In this document: piece by piece, positions 10,971-19,310 of the stretch
Layout: the number at the start of each line of letters is the position of its first letter
Numbering within the stretch: position 1 is the first letter of the stretch
Assembly: GCA_033875255.1 (NCBI GenBank)
Contig: JAWZSN010000007.1
Span: forward strand, 1-64,000
Origin: Marinimicrococcus sp033875255
GTDB taxonomy: Bacteria; Pseudomonadota; Alphaproteobacteria; Geminicoccales; Geminicoccaceae
DNA length: 64,000 nucleotides
Direction: 5' to 3'
Notes under the pieces: generated by a model
Seen by the model: the letters and a program-made list of their open reading frames with translations, nothing else
Database searches by the model: none
Told to the model about the DNA's origin: nothing
Position numbers and translations under genes: made by a program

Positions 10971-11041
10971 CCCCTCGTTGCGGCAGCGCAACATTCAAGC
11001 GCGACGAATGCGACAAAACCGCCTTCGATGCTCACTTGAGA

Positions 11042-11057
11042 ACAATGCTGCATTGCA
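11042..11057. promoter_or_regulatory. Palindromic element upstream of DUF1127 gene (copy 1)
   Basis: acaatgctgcattgca contains the perfect inverted repeat caatgc-t-gcattg. The same 16 bases occur upstream of the other DUF1127 gene at 55062-55077, in both cases followed within two bases by aaatg. It starts 136 bases before this gene's ATG and 111 bases before the other. Likely a shared operator; the binding protein is unknown. Confidence 0.6.
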
Positions 11058-11071
11058 AAATGAACGCTACC

Positions 11072-11098
11072 ACCTGAGGTAGCTCAGGTACATATAAA
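11072..11098 (+). promoter_or_regulatory. Inverted repeat abutting a -10-like TATAAA
   Basis: acctgag-gtag-ctcaggt (11072-11089) is a perfect 7-base inverted repeat with a 4-base spacer, followed by tataaa at 11093-11098. I see no convincing -35 box at normal spacing. Its place just upstream of a possible -10 box suggests an operator or activator site for the DUF1127 gene at 11178. Confidence 0.4.
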
Positions 11099-11177
11099 CG
11101 CTTGTCAGACACGCAGCGGCGCCCCCTGTTCCCCCGGGGGCGACCGTCTGTACAGCTTTCAGGATTCGGAAAACACG

Positions 11178-11408
11178 ATGGCTACGCAGATCATGGGCTC
11201 CCCGAGCGAGCTCAGCCCTCGCCTTGCGACCGCTCCCGGCGCGCACGGGCCTCTGGCCTGGCTGTTTGGCGCGTGGCGCGAGTTCCGCCGCTACCAGCGG
11301 ACGATCTCCGAGCTCGAGCTGCTGACCGACCGCGAGCTCCAGGACATCGGGATCAGCCGCGGCGAGATCGAGCACACCGCGCGCCGCTGCGCCCGCAACG
11401 GCCGCTGA
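11178..11408 (+). CDS. DUF1127 (YjiS-like) small protein
   Basis: A 76-residue protein. The last 45 residues carry the DUF1127 helix: FGAWREFRRYQRTISELELL then TDRELQDIGISRGEI, with the family's conserved Leu-x-Asp-x-x-Leu-x-Asp-Ile-Gly pattern. Members are small, Arg-rich proteins common in alphaproteobacteria. Some have been linked to phosphate, carbon or RNA metabolism, but the role of this one is unknown. A strong rho-independent-type hairpin follows 20 bases after the stop, so it is probably a single-gene transcript. A palindrome in its upstream region is shared with the second DUF1127 gene at 55173. Confidence 0.9.
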   Translation: MATQIMGSPSELSPRLATAPGAHGPLAWLFGAWREFRRYQRTISELELLTDRELQDIGISRGEIEHTARRCARNGR

Positions 11409-11428
11409 GCCAAGCCTCCTCCCCGGCT

Positions 11429-11470
11429 CGACGAAGAGCCCGGCCGCCCCCACGGCCGGGCTCTTCGTCG
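11429..11470 (+). terminator. Terminator hairpin after DUF1127 gene
   Basis: An 18-base perfect inverted repeat (arms 11429-11446 and 11453-11470, cgacgaagagcccggccg paired with its complement) with a 6-base loop, followed by tttc. It lies 20 bases after the stop codon and 27 bases before the convergent DUF294 gene's end, so it may serve both strands. Confidence 0.85.
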
Positions 11471-11496
11471 TTTCGGGCAGCAGCCCGCGACCGGCT

Positions 11497-12960
11497 CTAG
11501 ACCAGCTCGCCGGTGAGCTCGCTGCGCAGGCGGGTCCGGAACTCGTTGATCGCTCGCAGATGCGCCTTGAGCTCCTGGCGCTCGCTGGCGGCAAGAGCGC
11601 GCGGGTCGACGAAGCTGCCGACCGGGCGGTGTTGCTGATAGTCGGAAATCTGCCGGCGCAGGATCTGACCGGTGATGAACGCGAAGGCGCGCTCGAGAGC
11701 ATAGGCCTCGTCGGCTGACAGACGGCCGCCGGCGCGCAATGCCGCAATCCGCGTCAGCGTGCCGGTGGCCGCAACACCTTCCTTGAGCGCCAGCAGCCGC
11801 ACCGCCTCGGCAAGCGGGAGGGTGCCGCCGAGCTTGAGATTGAGCTGCCCGCGATGCTCGGTGGCAGCGCGCTCGAGCCGCAGCCGCCCGAAAAGCCCGA
11901 TGGCGGCATGATGGTCGGCCTGGATCGCGAACATCTCGCGCAAGAAGCGTGGATGCTCCCGCGCTGCCACGGTGGCGAACGCACGAAGCTCGCCCGCCAT
12001 ACGACCCTCGCCGAAGACCGGCCGGAAGTCGAAGAAGATGTCGCTCGATAGCAGCATGCTCTCGTGGCGCCGGCGCATCCACGAGAGGAGCTGCTCGCGC
12101 CACTGACCCAGCGTCTTGCGCCATACCGGGTTGATCGCCATGACGCCGCCGCGGCACAGCGGGAATCCGAGCCGGTCGAGATGCCGGCCGAGCCGATCGG
12201 CCGCCTCGGTGAACCACGGGTCGATGCCGCCGTGCCGCCGGTCGGGATAATCCTCCAGCACGAACCCATGGTCCTGGTCGGGGAAAAGCGCACTCTCGCC
12301 GCGCCCGCCCGAGCCCATCACGATGCAGTCGAAGGCGACCGGCGGCGGCCCGCGCCCCTCCTCCGCCATTGCGGCCAGAATCAGCCGCAGCACCCGCCGG
12401 TGGATGTCGTTGTTGATATCGGAGATCAGCGCCAGGACCTCCGGAGCGGCGACACCGTCGTCGAACAGATCACGGGCCAGCTCGACCTGAGCCGCCTTGA
12501 CCCGCGCGAGGCCGGGAAGGTCGCCCTCGTGGGTGAGCCGGTCGATATGCTCGGCCAGCGGCCCCGCGGCCCGACCCAAGGCGGCGTCGAGATGCAGCAT
12601 ACCGAGCGGCCGTCCCCGGGCGTCGGCAACCGGCAGGTGGCGGAGCCCGTGGCGTCGCATGTAGCCGATCGCCTCGTAGAGATGGCGGTCGACCTCCACG
12701 CTCCGCACCGGCGCGCTCATGAACGCTTCGACCGGCTGCCCGCCCACCCCGCGGCACGCGACCCGCCGTGTCACGTCCTGCTCGGTGAGAATGCCGAGGA
12801 TCGAGCCGTCGGCGTCGACGACCACCGCCTCGCCGGCGCCGCTGGCCGTCATGCGGGCGACCAGCTCGGCCACCGGGGTGCCGGGGGCGACGGACAGCGG
12901 CGGCGGCCCCATCCAGGCGCGCACCGGATGCCGGAACACCTCGGTCGCCGAACTCGCCAT
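11497..12960 (-). CDS. CBS-pair / DUF294 putative nucleotidyltransferase
   Basis: A 487-residue soluble protein. Residues about 10-130 form a pair of CBS domains (WMGPPPLSVAPGTPVAELV, GILTEQDVTRRV, MRRHGLRHLPVADARGRPLGML). Residues about 150-300 form the DUF294 nucleotidyltransferase-like domain with GSGGRGESALFPDQDHGFV, in which GS and D-x-D match the GlnD-type catalytic pattern. Residues about 340-480 form the DUF294 C-terminal helical domain. Such proteins may uridylylate or adenylylate a partner in response to adenine nucleotides bound by the CBS pair, but the target is unknown. The N-terminal cyclic-nucleotide domain found in some relatives is absent. I took the ATG at 12960; the open frame further upstream does not match the family. 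Confidence 0.88.
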   Translation of the reverse strand: MASSATEVFRHPVRAWMGPPPLSVAPGTPVAELVARMTASGAGEAVVVDADGSILGILTEQDVTRRVACRGVGGQPVEAFMSAPVRSVEVDRHLYEAIGYMRRHGLRHLPVADARGRPLGMLHLDAALGRAAGPLAEHIDRLTHEGDLPGLARVKAAQVELARDLFDDGVAAPEVLALISDINNDIHRRVLRLILAAMAEEGRGPPPVAFDCIVMGSGGRGESALFPDQDHGFVLEDYPDRRHGGIDPWFTEAADRLGRHLDRLGFPLCRGGVMAINPVWRKTLGQWREQLLSWMRRRHESMLLSSDIFFDFRPVFGEGRMAGELRAFATVAAREHPRFLREMFAIQADHHAAIGLFGRLRLERAATEHRGQLNLKLGGTLPLAEAVRLLALKEGVAATGTLTRIAALRAGGRLSADEAYALERAFAFITGQILRRQISDYQQHRPVGSFVDPRALAASERQELKAHLRAINEFRTRLRSELTGELV

Positions 12961-13194
12961 GGCCTTCTCCGCCGGCCCTCCCCGTCCTATCCTTAGGCTG
13001 CCGGATGCGGTGGCGCCACCGCGAGGCACAAGCTGCAGGCCTGCATACTCCGGAGCGCGGCAGGGCGCTTTACGCAATATGTCCCGACAGGCTACCGGAA
13101 CAGGAAGCCTGTCGCCCTTCAGTAGGACGGGGACTCGTCCCGCACCTCGCATCGAGCCGGCAAGCAGCGACCGGCACCTGAGCGGAAAGAGCAT

Positions 13195-14307
13195 TTGACC
13201 AGCGACACGCGCAACGAGCTCATGGAATCCGCCCCCTCCGGCAGCAGCCCGGTCCGACCGAGCTTCTGCATGATCAACTACAATGGCGAGGCGGTGCTGC
13301 GCGAAGCGCTCGGCGCTGCGATGCGGCAGGCGCATCTGTTTTGCGAGATGCTGCTGGTCGACAATGGCTCGAGTGACGGCAGCGTGGCCCTGGTGACGCG
13401 CGAGTTTCCCGCCGTGCGGGTCGTCCGTCTGCCGGAGAATGGCGGCGCCGGAGCAGCCCGCAATGCCGGCTTCCGCGAAGCGCGCTCCGATGTGATCCTC
13501 TGTCTCGACAATGACGTGGCCGTTGCCGAGGGCTGCCTCCAGCAACTCGTCGAGGCTCTCGAGAGACATCCCGGGGCCGTCGTGGCGATGCCGGCCGTGG
13601 TCTATGCCCACCGGCGCGAGGTGATCCAGTATGCCGGCGCGGGCAGTCACTATCTCGGGTTGATGACGCTGCACCAGCAGGACCGGCCGCTGGCCGATGC
13701 CGACCGTAGGGTGTGCAAGGTGGCCTCGGTGGTGACCTGCGCGTTTCTCGTCGACCGCTCGCGCCTGGGCGACGCCGCGCCGTTCGACGAAGCCTTCTTC
13801 TACCAGATGGAGGATCACGATTTCGGCGTCCGCCTGCGGGCGCGCGGCCTCGAGGTGCTTGCCGTACCCGGAGCGGTGGTGTTCCACGGCAAGGGTACCG
13901 AGGGCATGTCGATCCGCCACACCGGCGACTATTCTTCCGCCCGCGTCTATTATCTGATCCGCAATCGCTGGCTGTTCCTGCTCAAGAACTATGGTGGCCG
14001 AACGCTGCTGGTCCTGGCGCCGATGCTACTGGTCTACGAGACCGTCCAGCTCGCCATGGTGCTGAAGAAGGGCTGGACCGCCGAATGGGCGCGCGCCGGG
14101 CGCTGGGTCCTCGGCCATCGCCGGCAGATCGCCGCCGAGCGCCGCCGGGTTCAGGGGCTACGTCGTCTGCCCGACCGTACGCTTCTGGAGAACGGTCCGG
14201 TGCCGTTCCGCGACGAGATGGTACGGGGGCGCCTCGAGCGGCTGGGGCGGCGCGCCCTCGATGCCATGGCGACCGTCTACTGGAAAGGAGCCGTTCGGCT
14301 GCTTTAG
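13195..14307 (+). CDS. Family 2 glycosyltransferase
   Basis: A 370-residue GT-A-fold glycosyltransferase with no signal peptide. Typical features are CMINYNGEAVLREAL, LLVDNGSSDGS, ENGGAGAARNAGFREA and the DxD-type metal motif LDNDVAV. In the second half FFYQMEDHDFGVRLRARG holds the presumed catalytic acidic residues, and MLLVYETVQLAMV is hydrophobic and could touch the membrane. It resembles rhamnosyltransferase-like GT2 enzymes of surface polysaccharide clusters. The start is a TTG at 13195 preceded by GGAAAGAG; an ATG at 13222 is the alternative. It opens the plus-strand glycoconjugate cluster. Confidence 0.88.
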   Translation: MTSDTRNELMESAPSGSSPVRPSFCMINYNGEAVLREALGAAMRQAHLFCEMLLVDNGSSDGSVALVTREFPAVRVVRLPENGGAGAARNAGFREARSDVILCLDNDVAVAEGCLQQLVEALERHPGAVVAMPAVVYAHRREVIQYAGAGSHYLGLMTLHQQDRPLADADRRVCKVASVVTCAFLVDRSRLGDAAPFDEAFFYQMEDHDFGVRLRARGLEVLAVPGAVVFHGKGTEGMSIRHTGDYSSARVYYLIRNRWLFLLKNYGGRTLLVLAPMLLVYETVQLAMVLKKGWTAEWARAGRWVLGHRRQIAAERRRVQGLRRLPDRTLLENGPVPFRDEMVRGRLERLGRRALDAMATVYWKGAVRLL

Positions 14308-14401
14308 CTCTTTATGATGCACGCCCACCGTGACATCCGGAATTGTCGAGCCAGTGCCCATCAGTCGATGCGAAGAATGCGCCGCCAAGGATGAACCGGC
14401 C

Positions 14402-15646
14402 GTGACGGGAGTCGCTGCCCTGGCCGGTGCAGAGCCCGGCGCCGTCCGGCGGCGCGCGCTCCTGCTCGCCCCCCAACCCTTCTATGCCGAACGCGGGACA
14501 CCGATCGCCGTCCGCTACGTGCTCGAAGCCCTGAGCGCGCTGGGCTGGGAGGCCGATCTCCTGACCTTCCCCATGGGCAGTGAGGTGGTGATCGACCAGG
14601 TGCGAATCCATCGCGTCGGCAACCCGCTGCGCCTTGCCACCGTCCCCGTGGGCTTCTCGCTCGGCAAGCTGGCCCTCGACGCCCTGCTCGCCCGCGATCT
14701 CCGCCGCCTCCTCCAGAGCCGGCACTATGACGTGATTCACGCCGTCGAGGAGGCGGCGCTGATCGCGACCTTCGTGAACGGCCGGGGCGGGCCGCCCCTG
14801 ATCTACGACATGGCCTCCTCGCTGCCGGAATCGCTGGCCGAGAAGCCGCTCTTCTCGCGCTGGCCGGTGCAGGCGGTGGCGCGCGCCATGGAACGGCGGA
14901 TGCTCAGCCGGGCGAGCTTCGTGATCTGCTCCGCCGGGCTCATCGGCCGGGTGCGCCGGATGGCGCCCGGGGTCCCGGCGCGCGAGTGGCGCTTCCCGGC
15001 ACCGCCCGGCGCCCGGACGGACGATGCCACGCCTGCCCTGCGCGAGGAGCTGGGTCTCGACCCGGCCTGGCGCATCGCCCTCTATGGCGGCAATTTCGCC
15101 AGCTACCAGGGCGTGGAGATGCTGGCCGAGGCGGCGCATCGCCTCATGAGGCGGCGCCAGGACCTGGCGCTGGTCCTGCTCGGTGCCGCCGACGAGGAGG
15201 AGGCGCGGGCGTGGAGAGATCGGCTGGGCCCCGAGCTGGCGCCGCGCGTACGGGTGCTCAGGCGGCAGCCGCGCGAGCGGGTGGCCTCCTTCACCGCCCT
15301 GGCCGACATCCTCGTCTCGCCGCGCTGCTCGGGCACCAACTTCCCGCTCAAGCTCTTCGACTATCTGGCGACCGGCAAGCCGATCCTCGCCACCGACATC
15401 GAGGCCCACCGAACCGTCCTGACCGAGGAGCTTGCCCTGCTCGTTCCGCCTTCGCCCGCGGGCCTCGCCCGCGGCCTCGAGCTGCTGCTCGACGAGCCCG
15501 CCCGGGGTGCCCGGCTGGCCGCGGCCGGCCGCGCCTTCGCCACCCGGCACCTGAGCTGGCCCCGCTTCGTGGCGCTGGTGAGCGAGGTATACGAGGCCGC
15601 TCTCGTCTCCGGCGCGCGGCGCCAGGCTGCCGGATCGGCCGCGTGA
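14402..15646 (+). CDS. Glycosyltransferase, GT4-like (first)
   Basis: About 414 residues from a GTG at 14402 that follows AAGGA; a GTG at 14330 in the same frame is possible. The N-terminal Rossmann half begins RRALLLAPQPFYAERGTPIAVRYVLEAL, the donor-receiving layout of GT4 enzymes. The C-terminal half has GGNFASYQGVEMLAEA, VSPRCSGTNFPLKLFDYLATGKPI (the sugar-nucleotide-binding region, with Lys and Asp in place of the usual Glu-x7-Glu) and a final trans-domain helix. It overlaps the next glycosyltransferase by 4 bases (GTGA), so the two are co-translated. The sugar and acceptor are unknown. Confidence 0.87.
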   Translation: MTGVAALAGAEPGAVRRRALLLAPQPFYAERGTPIAVRYVLEALSALGWEADLLTFPMGSEVVIDQVRIHRVGNPLRLATVPVGFSLGKLALDALLARDLRRLLQSRHYDVIHAVEEAALIATFVNGRGGPPLIYDMASSLPESLAEKPLFSRWPVQAVARAMERRMLSRASFVICSAGLIGRVRRMAPGVPAREWRFPAPPGARTDDATPALREELGLDPAWRIALYGGNFASYQGVEMLAEAAHRLMRRRQDLALVLLGAADEEEARAWRDRLGPELAPRVRVLRRQPRERVASFTALADILVSPRCSGTNFPLKLFDYLATGKPILATDIEAHRTVLTEELALLVPPSPAGLARGLELLLDEPARGARLAAAGRAFATRHLSWPRFVALVSEVYEAALVSGARRQAAGSAA

Positions 15647-16866
15647 CCGCAGCGCGGCGCCTGAAGATCTGCTACGTGGTGCCGGCGCACGGGCTGCTGA
15701 GCACCGCCGGGCCGACCCGCAACGTCCTCAATCTCGCCCGCGCGCTCGAAGAGTGGGCCGATGTCACGGTGGCCTTCCGCCGGGTTCTCGACGAGCGCCC
15801 ACCCCAGGACATGCGGGTGCTGGAGATCCAGCCGCATCTGCCGCGCCGCGCCGTGGTCGACGATTCGGCGATGCGCGGCCTCGGCCTGCGCGAGTTCACG
15901 GACTATCTCCTCGAGCTGCGCCGCTTCACCCAGCAGATCGTCCGCCGGTTCGACGTGATCCTCGAGAAGAGCTGGCTGCTCTCGGGCTATCTGTCGGCCC
16001 ATGCGTTGCGCCACGGCGGCCGCGGAATCCCTGTCGAGAATGTCGTGCCGAGCGCACGGCGGCACGAGACGGCGGGCCTCGCCAAGCGCCTGCGGGTCGA
16101 GATCGGCTGCCAGCTCGCCGGCATGCATCTGCGCCAGGCGCCGCTGATCATCGCCGAGACCGAGCAGCTCCGGCAGGACATCGCGCGTCACTGGCGGGTG
16201 CGCCTGGAACGGGTCGAGGTGGTGGGCCTCGGCGTCGACCGCACCCTGTTCCGCCCGCAAGACCAGGGCAAGGCCCGCGACGCGGTGGGCATCTGCCGCG
16301 AGGCCTGCGTGCTGCTCTATGTGGGCGCCCTCGACGAGACCCACAATCTGGCCTCGGCGATCGAGGCCGTGGCGTTGCAGGACGCTCCCGGCCTCGCTTT
16401 GCACATCGTCGGCGACGGCCCACAGCGCCAGCTCTACGAGGCCTTGGCGCGGCGCGGCCCCGGCCGCGTAGTGTTCCACGGGCGCGTACCCCACGACGCC
16501 GTTCCCCGATACATCGCCGCTGCCGACCTGTGCCTCGCACCCTATGATGCACGGGCATTCGCCACCGGCTCGCTCGGCTACTCGACCATGAAGGTGCCCG
16601 AATATCTGAGCGTCGGCCGGCCGGTCGCGAGCGCGCCGAGCGCGCGGATGCTCGAGCTGCTGCGTCATGGCGAGACCGGGTTCCTGTTCGAGAACTCGCT
16701 TGCGCGGTGGCAGGCGTTCCTCGCCGACCGGCCGAGCCGGCAGCGCCTCGCCGAGATGGGCGCGCTCGCCGCGCGCAGCGAGCTGCACGGATGGGACAAG
16801 ACCGCCCGGCGCTATCTGGCGCTGTGCGAGCGACTGGTGGCGGCGCGCGCCGCCCTAGGGGACTGA
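15643..16866 (+). CDS. Glycosyltransferase, GT4-like (second)
   Basis: A 407-residue GT4-type enzyme starting at the GTG at 15643, overlapping the previous stop by 4 bases. The N-half begins LKICYVVPAHGLLSTAGPTRNVLNLARAL. The C-half contains LLYVGALDETHNLASAI, IVGDGPQRQLYEAL, VVFHGRVPHDAVPRYIAAAD and STMKVPEYLSVGRPV, the usual donor-binding series with Lys and Glu. It is a retaining transferase by family. It probably adds a further sugar to the same surface glycan as its neighbour; substrates cannot be read from sequence. Confidence 0.9.
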   Translation: MTAARRLKICYVVPAHGLLSTAGPTRNVLNLARALEEWADVTVAFRRVLDERPPQDMRVLEIQPHLPRRAVVDDSAMRGLGLREFTDYLLELRRFTQQIVRRFDVILEKSWLLSGYLSAHALRHGGRGIPVENVVPSARRHETAGLAKRLRVEIGCQLAGMHLRQAPLIIAETEQLRQDIARHWRVRLERVEVVGLGVDRTLFRPQDQGKARDAVGICREACVLLYVGALDETHNLASAIEAVALQDAPGLALHIVGDGPQRQLYEALARRGPGRVVFHGRVPHDAVPRYIAAADLCLAPYDARAFATGSLGYSTMKVPEYLSVGRPVASAPSARMLELLRHGETGFLFENSLARWQAFLADRPSRQRLAEMGALAARSELHGWDKTARRYLALCERLVAARAALGD

Positions 16867-16870
16867 ACGG

Positions 16871-17320
16871 ATGGGGTGGTATCAGCTCGACGCGCTCGTT
16901 CATCTCGTGGCGTCGCTTCTCGTGACCGGTTACACGCTGTTTTGGGCCATCATGGCGCTGGCGCTGGGACGCACCGCCCGTCCGGTCGAGGCGGCGCGCC
17001 TTCTGGGCGTCGTCAGGGATAGCCGCTGGCCGCACGTGATCGTGCCCTGGTCGCTGCGGCTGCGCCTGCCGACCGTAGGCTGGCTGCTGCTCGCCGCCAC
17101 CGCGCTCAGCGGCGTTCTCGCCGGCCTCCTCGGCCACAGCGTGGCGGTCGGCGGCATGGGCGGTGCCATGACCCCGCTGCTTGCGCTCAAGCTCGTCCTT
17201 TTCGTCGCCCTGGTGGCCGGCCACGCGCTCGCCATGCGGCGGCCGCAGGCGCCCCTGCTCTACACGAACCTCCTCCTCACGGTCGCCATCGTCGCGATCT
17301 CCGCCAACCTCATGCGCTGA
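16871..17320 (+). CDS. Small polytopic membrane protein (first of a pair)
   Basis: A 149-residue integral membrane protein with four hydrophobic helices (about residues 5-33, 68-90, 98-117 and 127-147). His11 sits in the first helix (ALVHLVASLLVTGYTLFW), a pattern seen in CopD/DUF2269-like heme or copper-associated membrane proteins. It starts 5 bases after the glycosyltransferase stop and ends 7 bases before a second, similar small membrane gene, so it is part of the cluster's transcript. The function is unknown and the CopD link is only a resemblance. Confidence 0.7.
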   Translation: MGWYQLDALVHLVASLLVTGYTLFWAIMALALGRTARPVEAARLLGVVRDSRWPHVIVPWSLRLRLPTVGWLLLAATALSGVLAGLLGHSVAVGGMGGAMTPLLALKLVLFVALVAGHALAMRRPQAPLLYTNLLLTVAIVAISANLMR

Positions 17321-17327
17321 GGCCGGC

Positions 17328-17759
17328 ATGGCGCTCTACCAGATCTCCGTCACCCTGCACCTGCTCGCCGCCATGCTGTGGCTCGGACACATGTTCGTCT
17401 GGTCGCTGATTACCGGCCCGGCGCTCAAGCGCGTCGAGCCGCCGCGGACGGCCGAGCTGCTGCGTGAGCGCAGCGTCTTCATGGGCGCCTTCGGCTGGCC
17501 GGCGCTGGCCCTGCTGATCCCGACCGGCCTCTACCAGCTCGCCGCACGCGGCATCACCCTGGGCGACATCGTCTCCTTGAGCTTCCTCGAGCTGCCGGAC
17601 GGGCCGGTGCTCGCCGCCAAGCTCCTGCTGGTGCTCTGGATGGTGATCTACCAGGCGGTCTGGGCGCATCACCGGGCGCCGTTCGCGGTCTATGTCAACA
17701 TGGCGGCCGCCCTGCTGATCCTCGCCGCCTCCGTGATCATCGTCCGGGGCTGGGAGTGA
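17328..17759 (+). CDS. CopD-like four-helix membrane protein (second of a pair)
   Basis: A 143-residue membrane protein with four predicted helices. It has His11 and His21 in the first helix (SVTLHLLAAMLWLGHMFVW) and a later VIYQAVWAHHR segment, all like CopD/DUF2269-type proteins in which such His residues bind heme or copper. It follows the other small membrane gene by 7 bases, and its stop overlaps the GTG start of the phosphatase-fold gene, so all are co-translated. The pair may form one complex. Its place inside a glycan cluster is unexpected. Confidence 0.72.
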   Translation: MALYQISVTLHLLAAMLWLGHMFVWSLITGPALKRVEPPRTAELLRERSVFMGAFGWPALALLIPTGLYQLAARGITLGDIVSLSFLELPDGPVLAAKLLLVLWMVIYQAVWAHHRAPFAVYVNMAAALLILAASVIIVRGWE

Positions 17760-19306
17760 GCATGGCAGCGTCGCGCGTCCTGGTTCTCGCCCTCGAGCTC
17801 GGCGACGGGCCGCTCATCTGCCGGTGGGCGCGGGAGGGCCGGCTGCCGGCGATCCGCGCGCTGCTCGAGCGCGGCCGCTCGGGCCCGCTCGCCACCACCG
17901 CCGAGCTCCTGCACGTCTCGCCCTTGCCCTCGCTCTACACCGGCACCGGCCCCGGCGAGCACGGCGTCTACTTCACCTTCCAGCCCGCCCCGGGTCTGCA
18001 AGGCTGGCAGCGCTTCCAGGAGGGCATCTACGGGCGGCCGAGCCTGTGGCAGCTCGCCAGCGAGCAGGGCCGCCGCTGCGCCGTGCTGGATGCCCCCTAC
18101 ACCCATCCCGAGCCGGGCTACCAGGGTCTCCAGGTACTGAACTGGGGCACCTGGGCGCACTATCTGCCGCCGGGCTCGACGCCGCCCGGGCTGCTGCGCG
18201 AGCTGGAGAAGGCCTGCGGTGCCTACCCGCTCGACCTCGAGGCGCACGATATCGGCTTCATGGAGCTCGATCCCGCCGACATGAGCCGGCGGCTGGTGGA
18301 AGCGCTGCGCCGGCGCGCCGAGGCCAGCCGCTGGCTGATGCGGCGGCAGCCCTGGGACCTGTTCTTCACCGTCCTCGACGAGAGCCACCCCGCCGCCCAT
18401 TATTGCTGGCGGCCCGACGGCGGCAGCGAGAGCCAGCCGCACCTTCTCGCGGTCTACGAGGAGCTCGACCGGACCGTGGCCGCGCTGGTCGAGGAGGCCG
18501 GACCCGAGACCACGGTGATCCTCGTCTCCGGCGACGCTATCGGGCCGAACCATGCCGGCTGGCACCTGCTGCCCGAGATCCTGGCGAGGCTCGGCCTCTT
18601 CTCCTCGGCCGACCTGCCGGCCGGCGGCGCGCAGAGGGCGGCTCCGCCGCACGAGAAGAAGCTCGACCCCGTCAAGGCGCTGCGCGACCTTCTGCCCAAG
18701 GACTTTCGCAAGAGCCTCGCCCGCATGCTGCCGACCGCCCTGCGTGACAGGCTCGCCAAGCGGGTCGACACCGCCTCCATCGACTGGTCGCGCACCAAGG
18801 CCTATTGCCTGCTGACCGATCTCGAGGGCTGCATCCGCATCAACCTCAGGGGCCGCGAGCCCGAGGGCATCGTCGAGCCCGGCGCCGAGTACGAGGCGCT
18901 GTGCGCCGAGATCGAGGCAGCGCTGGGCGCCCTCGTCAATCCGGCGACCGGCCGTCCGGCCGTGGCACGGGTGCTGCGAGCCGGCGAGGCCTTTCCCGGA
19001 CCGCGCCGCGACTGGTTGCCCGACCTCATCGTGCTGTGGGACCGCGAGGCGCCGATCAGCGCGCTCGTCTCGCCGCGCACCGGCACGGTGGCCGGGCCGT
19101 CGCCGGACCACCGGCCGGGCACCCACGCCGGCCCCGGATTTGCGGTGGTAGCGGGCCCCGGCGTGGCGCCCGGTGCCCTGCCTGCAGGCGCTCATATCGA
19201 GGATCTGGCACCCGCCGTCCTCGCGGCACTCGGCTGCACCGTGCCCGACCACATGGCCGGCAACGCCCGGAACTTCCTCGAAGCCGCCGCCGGCAAGGGA
19301 GCGTGA
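17756..19306 (+). CDS. Alkaline-phosphatase-superfamily protein, type I phosphodiesterase-like (first)
   Basis: A 516-residue soluble protein. It starts at a GTG at 17756 overlapping the previous stop; an ATG at 17762 is also possible. The layout is that of type I phosphodiesterase/nucleotide pyrophosphatases: an N-terminal beta-strand and metal loop (VLVLALELGDG), then SPLPSLYTGTGPGEHGVY around the nucleophile region, then a central helical insert and a C-terminal metal His region (HRPGTHAGPGFAVV). The first metal Asp is replaced by Glu, and the usual SDHGFG reads SGDAIG. It may hydrolyse or transfer a phospho-group on a glycan or lipid carrier, or it may have lost ordinary phosphatase activity. 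It is a clear homologue of the protein encoded at 20348-21901. Confidence 0.82.
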   Translation: MSMAASRVLVLALELGDGPLICRWAREGRLPAIRALLERGRSGPLATTAELLHVSPLPSLYTGTGPGEHGVYFTFQPAPGLQGWQRFQEGIYGRPSLWQLASEQGRRCAVLDAPYTHPEPGYQGLQVLNWGTWAHYLPPGSTPPGLLRELEKACGAYPLDLEAHDIGFMELDPADMSRRLVEALRRRAEASRWLMRRQPWDLFFTVLDESHPAAHYCWRPDGGSESQPHLLAVYEELDRTVAALVEEAGPETTVILVSGDAIGPNHAGWHLLPEILARLGLFSSADLPAGGAQRAAPPHEKKLDPVKALRDLLPKDFRKSLARMLPTALRDRLAKRVDTASIDWSRTKAYCLLTDLEGCIRINLRGREPEGIVEPGAEYEALCAEIEAALGALVNPATGRPAVARVLRAGEAFPGPRRDWLPDLIVLWDREAPISALVSPRTGTVAGPSPDHRPGTHAGPGFAVVAGPGVAPGALPAGAHIEDLAPAVLAALGCTVPDHMAGNARNFLEAAAGKGA

Positions 19307-19310
19307 GACG

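Noticed and set aside
10970..10983. acccctcgttgcgg occurs here and again at 25609-25622
   Set aside because: A 14-base match is expected by chance in 64 kb of GC-rich sequence, and the flanking bases and neighbouring genes do not match.
10977..10992. gttgcg-gcag-cgcaac hairpin after the antiporter gene
   Set aside because: The stem has only six pairs and no T-run follows, so it is not supported as a terminator.
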